NCBI GenBank assembly: GCA_009703465.1
Contig: WLGC01000023.1
Location: forward strand, 1 to 8,653
DNA from: Actinomycetota bacterium
GTDB taxonomy: Bacteria > Actinomycetota > Actinomycetes > Actinomycetales > Microbacteriaceae
DNA length: 8,653 nt
Reading direction: 5' to 3'
Shown: piece after piece, positions 1 through 5,620 of the stretch
How the letters are laid out: every line of letters begins with the position of its first letter
How positions within the stretch are numbered: position 1 is the first letter of the stretch
The notes under the pieces: generated by a model
Told to the model about the DNA's origin: nothing
What the model saw: only the letters and a program-made list of their open reading frames with translations
The model's database searches: none
Program-made: the position numbers and the translations under genes

Positions 1-338
1 AAACCAGCAACTGGCTTGTGCACAACCTGGCAGAGAGAGTCAAAGAACCCCTCCTTTTCCAAAGCTTTCTTAATGAGAAGTGCATTTTGATTACAAACGG
101 CAGCGGCTTTGCCATCTTTCTCAACAAGCACCGCAGACTTTGCTCCTCGACTTATGGCTTCTAGAGCAAGAGCGCCGGTGCCGGCATATAAATCCAGAAC
201 ACGCGTATCGTCAATCAACTCGAAAGCGGCAAGACGATTAAATACTGATTCTCTAATCCGGTCAGATGTTGGTCTGGTTGCCTTTGCCGGACTTGTTAGC
301 TGTCTGGATCCGGCAATACCGCCAATTATTCGTGTCAT
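1..338 (-). CDS. rsmD: 16S rRNA (guanine966-N2)-methyltransferase RsmD, N-terminal part (3' end outside window)
   Basis: On the minus strand an open frame begins at the ATG at 338-336 and runs off the left edge; 112 residues are visible of the roughly 180-190 usual for the family. The product uses S-adenosylmethionine to methylate G966 of 16S rRNA in the small subunit. The N-terminus MTRIIGGIAGSR and the following RPTSDRIRESVFN stretch (residues 22-34) are characteristic of RsmD. The SAM-binding motif I is DLYAGTGALALEA (residues 49-61), followed by a motif II-like acidic residue in VLVEKD (E73). The catalytic N/D-PPY motif would lie beyond the edge and cannot be checked. No in-frame start is seen just upstream of this ATG, and only a weak, distant purine-rich tract precedes it. 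The gene diverges from recG across 51 bases. Family identity is secure; completeness of the 3' end is unknown. Confidence 0.93.
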   Translation of the reverse strand, partial: MTRIIGGIAGSRQLTSPAKATRPTSDRIRESVFNRLAAFELIDDTRVLDLYAGTGALALEAISRGAKSAVLVEKDGKAAAVCNQNALLIKKALEKEGFFDSLCQVVHKPVAG

Positions 339-341
339 AAT
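333..341 (+). promoter_or_regulatory. Candidate extended -10 promoter for recG
   Basis: The sequence TGTCATAAT reads as an extended -10 element (TGN followed by CATAAT, one mismatch to TATAAT). It is placed so that transcription would start about 40 bases before the recG ATG. No convincing TTGACA-like -35 is seen at 16-18 bases upstream, which is tolerable for extended -10 promoters. The element covers the rsmD start codon (336-338 on the other strand). This is inferred from consensus matching only. Confidence 0.38.
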
Positions 342-389
342 TTCCCAAGCCTACCCTCAGGAGAATCAAGAAGGAGCAAAGATAGAGTC

Positions 390-2582
390 ATGCTTCTTCC
401 AACTGAAAAACTTGACCGCGTGCTGGGAGATCGCACGGCAAAATCTTTTGCCAAACACCTAGGTCTTCTAACCGTGGAAGATCTGCTGATGCATTTTCCG
501 CGCAGATATTCAACCAGGGGAGAGCTAACCCCAATTAGCGAAATACCCGTTGGGGAACCGGTCACCGTGGTGGCCGACATTGTTGAAGTGCGGGAAAGAC
601 GGATGAAGGGCAAAGCTGGTTCCATTTTGGAGCTCAAGATTACTGACGGTCACGGCTTTATGACGCTGTCTTTCTTTAATCAGGCTTGGCGGCAAAAAGA
701 ACTTCGTCCCGGCACCCGGGGCTTATTTGCTGGGAAGGTCGGAAGTTACCAGGGAAAGCTGCAACTTTCGCATCCGGACTATGAACTGTTCCCGGAGGAA
801 ATTTCTGATGAAGAGGCAAAACGCTGGGCGGATTTGCCAATACCTATTTATCCTGCGGCATCTTCGGTAACAACCTGGGCAATTCAGCGGGCAATCGGTG
901 TGATTCTCGATACCCTTCCTGAAATCACCGACGAACTTCCGCCATCAATAGTGCAAAGCAATTCGCTAGTTCCTCTAGATCGAGCCATTCATATGATTCA
1001 TCGCCCAGAACAACACGCAGACTGGAAATCCGCTAGAGACACATTGAAATTCCACGAGGCTTTTTCACTGCAGGCAACATTGTTACTTCGTCGGGCAAAA
1101 AATCGCGAACAGAAAGCTACTCCTAGGATTGCCAAAGATGCAAAACTTTTGGCTGACTTCGACAGGTCGCTACCATTTTCTCTGACTAGCGGACAAATTT
1201 CAGTTGGCCAAGAAATAAGCAATGACTTAGCTCAGTCATATCCGATGAATCGACTTTTGCAAGGAGAAGTAGGTTCTGGAAAAACTCTTGTTGCTTTGCG
1301 AGCGATGATCACGGTTGCTGACTCTAAGGGGCAGTCGGCGCTTCTTGCCCCAACTGAGGTTCTTGCCGCCCAACACTTTCAATCCCTTGAAAAAACTCTT
1401 GGAGTCGATTTGGCCAAGAAGCTTGGATTGACACTCTTGACTGGGCAGATGGCTGCAGCCGATCGAAAACGCGCACTACTTCAACTAGTTAGCGGTAAAG
1501 CACAGATTGTTGTTGGCACTCACGCGCTAATCGCCGAAAAAGTTGAATTTCTAGATCTTGGTTTAGTCATAATCGATGAACAGCACCGCTTTGGAGTGGA
1601 GCAGCGAGAAGCACTTCGCCTGAAGGGAAAGCAACCACCGCACGTTCTGACTATGACCGCCACTCCGATTCCTCGGACTTTAGCTGTGACAGTTTTTGGT
1701 GATTTAGATATTTCAACCCTCACTGAACTTCCTTCAGGAAGACAAGCGATCACCTCGCACGTGGTTCAGCTCTCGCAACCGCAACTGGTAGCTAGAACCT
1801 GGCAGAGAGTTGCCGAAGAAGTTAATAGCGGTCGTCAAGTGTTTGTGGTCTGCCCTCGAATCGATGAGGACGATCCCGGCACCGACCTGATTGAATCAGG
1901 TGGAGCTGCTGCTGAGGAGCAACTGTTTGTTGATGGTGCCGATAACGACCTCCTCAAGAAACCTAAACAACCTTTGGCCTCCGCCATTGGCATGACCCAA
2001 TCCCTAAGGGATTTACCGGTACTTTCAAACACATTTATTGAAACTCTGCACGGCCGGATGAGCTCGGTCGAAAAAGCTGATGTGATGGCAAGATTTTCTG
2101 CTGGCGAAGTTGACGTACTGGTTTCCACCACGGTTATTGAGGTTGGCGTGGATGTGCCAAACGCTAGCGTGATGGTGATTCTGGACGCCGATAGATTTGG
2201 TGTCAGCCAATTACATCAACTCAGGGGGAGAGTTGGTCGCGGGGCAAATGCGGGACTGTGCCTAATGCTCACTTCGGCTGAATCAGATTCGCTTGCCTTT
2301 GAAAGAGTTACTGCTGTTGCGAAAACTCTGGATGGCTTTGCATTGAGTGAAATTGATCTTGAGCTCAGACGCGAAGGCGATGTGCTTGGTCAGTCACAAT
2401 CTGGTTCCCGTTCAAGCCTCACGCTTCTGAGAGTTTTAGCCGATGCCGGATTGATTCAAAGTGCAAGAAAACAGGTCGATCTACTGTTGGAGGAAGACCC
2501 AACCCTTGAGAAACACCCGGCTTTGGCCGAATCGTTGGCAAGAATTGATCAAGATCAACAATTGAACCTAGCCAAGGGGTAA
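390..2582 (+). CDS. recG: ATP-dependent DNA helicase RecG
   Basis: A 730-residue protein, within the usual range for actinobacterial RecG and somewhat longer than the E. coli protein. RecG is a monomeric double-strand DNA translocase that remodels stalled forks and branch-migrates Holliday junctions and R-loops. Visible parts in order: an N-terminal wedge/OB-fold region (about residues 50-135, including LELKITDGHGFMTLSFFNQ); Walker A GEVGSGKT (292-299); the DEQH box (396-399) in IIDEQHRFGVEQR; motif III TAT (423-425) followed by PIPRTLA; and motif VI QLHQLRGRVGRG (607-618). A C-terminal RecG segment with LRREGDVLGQSQSG follows. The linker between CPRI (488-491) and HGRM (554-557) is acidic and about 30 residues longer than I recall for E. 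coli. AAGGAG at 371-376 precedes the ATG at a somewhat long 13-base spacing; no better start is visible. It heads the rightward gene series, with coaD 22 bases downstream. Confidence 0.97.
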   Translation: MLLPTEKLDRVLGDRTAKSFAKHLGLLTVEDLLMHFPRRYSTRGELTPISEIPVGEPVTVVADIVEVRERRMKGKAGSILELKITDGHGFMTLSFFNQAWRQKELRPGTRGLFAGKVGSYQGKLQLSHPDYELFPEEISDEEAKRWADLPIPIYPAASSVTTWAIQRAIGVILDTLPEITDELPPSIVQSNSLVPLDRAIHMIHRPEQHADWKSARDTLKFHEAFSLQATLLLRRAKNREQKATPRIAKDAKLLADFDRSLPFSLTSGQISVGQEISNDLAQSYPMNRLLQGEVGSGKTLVALRAMITVADSKGQSALLAPTEVLAAQHFQSLEKTLGVDLAKKLGLTLLTGQMAAADRKRALLQLVSGKAQIVVGTHALIAEKVEFLDLGLVIIDEQHRFGVEQREALRLKGKQPPHVLTMTATPIPRTLAVTVFGDLDISTLTELPSGRQAITSHVVQLSQPQLVARTWQRVAEEVNSGRQVFVVCPRIDEDDPGTDLIESGGAAAEEQLFVDGADNDLLKKPKQPLASAIGMTQSLRDLPVLSNTFIETLHGRMSSVEKADVMARFSAGEVDVLVSTTVIEVGVDVPNASVMVILDADRFGVSQLHQLRGRVGRGANAGLCLMLTSAESDSLAFERVTAVAKTLDGFALSEIDLELRREGDVLGQSQSGSRSSLTLLRVLADAGLIQSARKQVDLLLEEDPTLEKHPALAESLARIDQDQQLNLAKG

Positions 2583-2604
2583 TTCGCTCGGCTAACCTAG
2601 AGCA

Positions 2605-3108
2605 ATGCCTTCAATTGCTGTTTACCCGGGATCTTTTGATCCAGTAACTCTGGGTCACCTGGATATCCTCAGTCGTGCAGCCAAACTTTTTAATGAGGTG
2701 CACGTCCTGGTGGTGCACAACCCAGGTAAATCTCCAAGGTTCAGTAGTCAAGAACGAATAAATCTAATTCGCCAAAGTTTGGACCAATTGGAATCAAAAG
2801 ACTCGGGGAAAATTACCCTGGAGACACTGGAGCACGGCCTACTAGTTGACTACTGCAAAAAAATTGGAGCAGCAGCTCTAGTTAAGGGCTTTAGGACCAG
2901 CGTTGATTTAGATTATGAGCTACCTATGGCCCAAGTAAATCGAGACCTTGCCGGTGTTGAAACAGTGTTCATTCCAGCCGACCCTCAGCACGGACAAATT
3001 TCCAGTTCGCTGGTAAAGCAAGTTTCTGATCTTGGTGGCAACGTAGACAAGTACGTATCCCCGGCGGTAGCAAAAGCTCTGGCCAGCCGAGCCAAAGGCG
3101 GTGCCTAG
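2605..3108 (+). CDS. coaD: Phosphopantetheine adenylyltransferase (PPAT)
   Basis: The 167-residue protein matches bacterial PPAT, which transfers AMP from ATP to 4'-phosphopantetheine, giving dephospho-CoA in the penultimate step of coenzyme A synthesis; the family is cytosolic and hexameric. The nucleotidyltransferase signature YPGSFDPVTLGHLDI starts at residue 7, with the TxGH motif at T15-H18. LVKGFRT (92-98) corresponds to the substrate-binding LIRGLR stretch of E. coli, followed by DYELPMAQVNR. ISSSLVK (132-138) is the C-terminal ATP-binding signature. All expected motifs are intact. The gene lies 22 bases after recG and 3 bases before the DUF177 gene, so it is probably part of one transcript. 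The ribosome-binding site is weak (CTAGAG just before the ATG), consistent with reliance on upstream translation. In many bacteria coaD sits next to rsmD; here recG separates them. Confidence 0.97.
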   Translation: MPSIAVYPGSFDPVTLGHLDILSRAAKLFNEVHVLVVHNPGKSPRFSSQERINLIRQSLDQLESKDSGKITLETLEHGLLVDYCKKIGAAALVKGFRTSVDLDYELPMAQVNRDLAGVETVFIPADPQHGQISSSLVKQVSDLGGNVDKYVSPAVAKALASRAKGGA

Positions 3109-3111
3109 ACC

Positions 3112-3660
3112 ATGAGCCAAAGTGAGGTTTACACGGTCTCAGTGATTGATTTGATGCACAAACCAGGTCAGATGCGCGAGGCAAGTCTAGATATCTTGAC
3201 CCCAGAGTCGATGGGCCAGGGAATTGCAGTGATACCAATGGGCACCGAACTTGATCTAGATGTTCGATTTGAGTCGGTTCACGAGGGGATTTTGGTGACC
3301 GGTGAGGTCTTTGTTGATGCCGATGCCGAGTGCAGCCGCTGTTTAGAGCCCCTAACAGTGCCTATTGAGGTGGATTTTCAGGAGCTTTTCACGTATTCTG
3401 TATCAAGCGAGGATGACCACAGCGTTATAGATGAGCAAATCAATCTGGAACAGGTTATCCGTGACGCGGTAGTTCTAAATCTTCCGCTCCACCCACTTTG
3501 CCAATTTGACTGCTTAGGTCTTTGTGTTGAGTGCGGAGTAAAGATGTCTGAAAACCCGCATCATGTGCACGAAGCCCCGGTTGATTCCAGGTGGATTGCA
3601 CTGAAAGAACTTCAGCAGCAAGATCCACTGAATTCGAATCTTCAGCCAGAGAAAGAGTAA
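3112..3660 (+). CDS. yceD: DUF177 / YceD family protein, probable 23S rRNA accumulation factor
   Basis: A 182-residue acidic protein placed immediately before rpmF, the classic position of DUF177 (YceD) genes. In E. coli and plant plastids, members of this family are needed for normal 23S rRNA accumulation; the biochemical mechanism is not settled. Two cysteine groups are visible: CSRC at residues 74-77 in the family-typical ECSRCLEPL, and four cysteines at 130, 134, 138 and 141 in the CQFDCLGLCVECG stretch. Together they suggest a bound metal, probably zinc, though that is inference. A histidine-rich NPHHVHE follows. The C-terminal tail is polar and likely flexible. The ATG comes 3 bases after the coaD stop, with GGCGGTG inside the coaD end as a possible ribosome-binding site. 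The gene symbol is by family; assignment of the family is firm, of the molecular role less so. Confidence 0.88.
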   Translation: MSQSEVYTVSVIDLMHKPGQMREASLDILTPESMGQGIAVIPMGTELDLDVRFESVHEGILVTGEVFVDADAECSRCLEPLTVPIEVDFQELFTYSVSSEDDHSVIDEQINLEQVIRDAVVLNLPLHPLCQFDCLGLCVECGVKMSENPHHVHEAPVDSRWIALKELQQQDPLNSNLQPEKE

Positions 3661-3664
3661 GTAA

Positions 3665-3868
3665 ATGCCAGTACCAAAAAGACGCCTATCCCGAGCACGC
3701 ACCCACGCGCGTCGTTCACAGTGGAAAGCAGCTGAGGTTACCTTGGTCAAGACCGTTGAGAACGGCAAGACCGTTTACTCAATGCCTCACCGCGCGAAGC
3801 TTGTTTCAGACTCAGCCGGAAACGCGCTGTTCCTTGAGTACAAGGGTCGCAAGGTCGCTGACGCCTAA
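3665..3868 (+). CDS. rpmF: 50S ribosomal protein bL32, cysteine-free form
   Basis: A 67-residue, strongly basic protein starting [20 protein letters not shown], the standard bL32 N-terminus, which lies in the large subunit contacting 23S rRNA. The zinc-ribbon CxxC pairs found in many bL32 proteins are absent; there is not one cysteine. The middle and end ([26 protein letters not shown]) match the zinc-independent type I associate with Microbacteriaceae and relatives. Codons after about the twentieth lean towards AAG, AAC, GAC, TAC and TTC more than in the flanking genes, as expected for a highly expressed ribosomal gene. A purine-rich AGAGAAAGAG lies about 8 bases before the ATG, inside the end of the DUF177 gene; the two genes are only 4 bases apart. 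A longer frame at 3591-3878 overlaps it but has no family resemblance. Confidence 0.95.
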   Translation: MPVPKRRLSRARTHARRSQWKAAEVTLVKTVENGKTVYSMPHRAKLVSDSAGNALFLEYKGRKVADA

Positions 3869-3884
3869 AAACTTCTAGGTAGCA

Positions 3885-4562
3885 ATGGACCTCAACGTAC
3901 TATGCGATCGCTTAGGCGTTGACCTCGAACCCCAACTACTTGAACTTGCCCTAACTCACCGTTCCTATGCATACGAGAACGGAAACATTCCCAACAATGA
4001 ACGTCTCGAATTTCTTGGCGATTCAGTGTTGGGATTTCTTGTAACCACGCATATTCACGATTTGTTGACTGACCTTCCCGAGGGCGAGCTAACCAAGATT
4101 AAAAATGCCGTTGTCTCAGCTAGGGCGTTAGCTGGAGTTGCCGCTGGTATCGGTCTTGGGGAATTTATGAGACTTGGTAAGGGCGAGGATCAAACCGGCG
4201 GAAGAACAAAACTAAATCTGCTTGCCGACACATTCGAAGCAATACTTGGTGCGGTCTTTGTTTCAAAAGGACTTGACGCAGCAACAGCAATGGTCCAGAG
4301 ATTTATTTTTCCGCTTTTGAATGACACCGATACGCTGCGTGAAAATAGTGATCCAAAAACAACTCTTCAAGAGAAGGCTCAGGAATTAGGTCTTGGCACA
4401 GTGCTCTATCAAACTCAATCCGAGGGGCCGGATCATGACCTTGAGTTTCACTCCCAGGTTTTAATCGCTGAGAAAGTTTATGGTTCTGGTGATGCAAAAT
4501 CTCGTAAAGCCGCAGAAACCGAGGCGGCGATTGCAGCCTTGAAAAATCTTTTGAATAAGTAA
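3885..4562 (+). CDS. rnc: Ribonuclease III
   Basis: A 225-residue protein of the usual bacterial length with both expected domains. RNase III cleaves double-stranded RNA, including the stems that release 16S and 23S rRNA precursors, and acts as a dimer using two magnesium ions per site. The catalytic domain (about residues 1-150) carries the signature NERLEFLGDSVLG, giving active-site residues E39, E42 and D46, and a second group LLADTFEAILGA with D115 and E118; these correspond to E38, E41, D45, D114 and E117 of the E. coli enzyme. A double-stranded RNA-binding domain follows from about D156 (DPKTTLQEKAQELG) to the C-terminus, with the conserved KSRKAAETEAAIAAL helix. The ATG lies 16 bases after rpmF with a poor Shine-Dalgarno (AGGTAG). 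Its stop overlaps the mutM start, so translation of the two is probably coupled. Confidence 0.97.
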   Translation: MDLNVLCDRLGVDLEPQLLELALTHRSYAYENGNIPNNERLEFLGDSVLGFLVTTHIHDLLTDLPEGELTKIKNAVVSARALAGVAAGIGLGEFMRLGKGEDQTGGRTKLNLLADTFEAILGAVFVSKGLDAATAMVQRFIFPLLNDTDTLRENSDPKTTLQEKAQELGLGTVLYQTQSEGPDHDLEFHSQVLIAEKVYGSGDAKSRKAAETEAAIAALKNLLNK

Positions 4563-5494
4563 TGCCTGAGCTCCCAGAAGTTGAAACGGTCAGAGCGGGG
4601 CTTGCGCCTGCTGTAACCAACGCAATTGTTGAGGCTGTAGATATTTTTGATGCTCGATCGCTCAAACGCCACCACGGCGGACCAAAGGATTTTAAGCAAA
4701 TACTTGTCGGCTCCAAGATTCTTGGCTCGGTGCGAAGAGGAAAATTTCTCTGGTTTCCACTTCACTTGGCTGATAAATCTACTTTCCCCCTAGCCCTTGT
4801 TGGCCACTTGGGGATGAGCGGGCAAATGCTGCTAAGAAAAGCTGGAGAGCCGGAGGACAAGCTAACCCGAGTAACCCTGCATCTAAAAACAGCAAAGGGA
4901 AAAAGCGTTGAACTGCGTTTTATAGACCAGCGAATTTTTGGATCGCTAGCAATCGATGAACTTACCGAAACACCAGATGGCAAGCCTGGTGGTTACAGTG
5001 CGGGAATAGGTAAAGGGAAAGCTTGGCAAAATCTAATTCCAATTCAAGCGGCACACATTCAACGTGACCCGCTAGATGAAGACTTTGACGAAGACCTGGT
5101 CTTGGAAAAATTTAAGAAAAAGAACTCTGGCATAAAGCGTGTGCTTCTAGACCAGCAAACCCTCAGCGGAATAGGCAATATTTACGCGGATGAAGCACTC
5201 TGGCGATCAAAACTCCACTATGACCAACCAGCGCTAACTCTCAGCAAGGCCAAGGCCAAGGAATTGCTGGTTCATGTCAAAGAGATTCTGAGTAAGGCCG
5301 TTGAGGTCGGTGGCACCAGTTTTGATGAACAGTACAAAAACGTAAATGGAGAAAGCGGCTACTTTGCGGTGTCGCTCAATGCTTACGGCATGACCGGGGA
5401 GCCATGCCAGCGCTGCGGCCGGCAAATTAAGCGGGACAGCTGGATGAACAGGGGCTCTCATTTCTGCCCGAACTGCCAAAAACTCAAGGTCTAG
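4562..5494 (+). CDS. mutM: Formamidopyrimidine-DNA glycosylase (Fpg/MutM)
   Basis: The 310-residue protein is a bifunctional glycosylase/AP lyase that removes 8-oxoguanine and formamidopyrimidines from DNA. The N-terminal PELPEVET supplies the proline nucleophile (P2, after Met removal) and catalytic E3. VRRGK holds the conserved lysine K61. The void-filling triad is present: M85 in GHLGMSG, R124 and F126 in DQRIFG. The helix-two-turn-helix signature LSGIGNIYADEALW is intact, and a zinc finger with cysteines 282, 285, 302 and 305 ends the protein, so it is a true Fpg rather than a zincless Nei-like relative. It is about 40 residues longer than the E. coli enzyme; part of the excess is a Gly/Lys-rich loop around residues 140-162 before HIQRDPLD. 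The ATG shares one base with the rnc stop (TAATG), indicating coupled translation. A weak terminator-like hairpin follows. Confidence 0.97.
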   Translation: MPELPEVETVRAGLAPAVTNAIVEAVDIFDARSLKRHHGGPKDFKQILVGSKILGSVRRGKFLWFPLHLADKSTFPLALVGHLGMSGQMLLRKAGEPEDKLTRVTLHLKTAKGKSVELRFIDQRIFGSLAIDELTETPDGKPGGYSAGIGKGKAWQNLIPIQAAHIQRDPLDEDFDEDLVLEKFKKKNSGIKRVLLDQQTLSGIGNIYADEALWRSKLHYDQPALTLSKAKAKELLVHVKEILSKAVEVGGTSFDEQYKNVNGESGYFAVSLNAYGMTGEPCQRCGRQIKRDSWMNRGSHFCPNCQKLKV

Positions 5495-5541
5495 CTCCCG
5501 TACCTAAGCAAGTTGGCTGTTTTTAGGGTGGCAAACCGAGG

Positions 5542-5561
5542 CCTCAGAATGAGGTATTTTT
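5542..5561 (+). terminator. Possible weak intrinsic terminator after mutM
   Basis: CCTCA (5542-5546) and TGAGG (5550-5554) form a perfect five-base stem around a GAA loop, extendable by one G-T wobble, followed at once by TATTTTT (5555-5561). The arrangement resembles a Rho-independent terminator 47 bases after the mutM stop, but the stem is short, so read-through into smc is likely. Folding was judged by eye. Confidence 0.4.
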
Positions 5562-5565
5562 GATA

Positions 5566-5585
5566 GTCGCGACAATTTGCGCGAC
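5566..5585. repeat. Perfect 6-base inverted repeat in the smc leader
   Basis: GTCGCG (5566-5571) and CGCGAC (5580-5585) are exact reverse complements separated by eight bases. The left arm is also part of the self-palindrome GTCGCGAC, so CGCGAC appears twice in direct orientation 12 bases apart (5568 and 5580). It could be an RNA hairpin ahead of the smc ribosome-binding region or a binding site for a dimeric regulator. Neither function can be shown from the sequence alone. Confidence 0.45.
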
Positions 5586-5586
5586 C

Positions 5587-5620
5587 GGAGAACACTTATG
5601 AGGGGCGGGGAGTTAGCTTG
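5587..5620 (+). promoter_or_regulatory. smc translation start region: TTG start with a competing upstream ATG
   Basis: The smc start is assigned to TTG 5618-5620 because SMC proteins begin at this point (next residues YLKSLTLKGFKSF), GGGGAG at 5607-5612 lies five bases before it, and the only other in-frame upstream sequence reaches a TAG at 5564-5566 without an alternative start. A second initiation signal sits just before: GGAG at 5587-5590, seven bases, then ATG at 5598-5600. That ATG is in a different frame and opens only 14 codons, ending at TGA 5640-5642 inside smc. Confidence 0.6.

Noticed and set aside
109..462. 117-codon plus-strand frame across the rsmD/recG junction
   Set aside because: It lies antisense to the recognisable RsmD sequence and overlaps the start of recG in another frame; its translation resembles no family and is low-complexity Ser/Ala/Arg.
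335..637. 100-codon minus-strand frame that could be a longer leader protein for rsmD
   Set aside because: It is antisense to the recG N-terminal domain and is out of frame with rsmD; the canonical RsmD start at 338 needs no extension.
2565..2600. Direct repeat AACCTAG (2565 and 2594) and TAGCC/GGCTA inverted repeat at the recG-coaD boundary
   Set aside because: Arms are only five to seven bases, lie partly inside recG, have no T-run after them and do not form a convincing terminator or operator.
3591..3878. 95-codon plus-strand frame overlapping rpmF
   Set aside because: It covers the same bases as the clear bL32 gene in a different frame and is Arg/Ser/Thr-rich as expected for a shadow.
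4303..4765. Two minus-strand frames over the rnc/mutM junction
   Set aside because: Both are antisense to intact, motif-complete rnc and mutM and lack any recognisable domain.
5495..5617. A sigma-70-type promoter for smc
   Set aside because: GATAGT and TATTTT are partial -10 matches, but none has a -35 match at suitable spacing, so no promoter is annotated.
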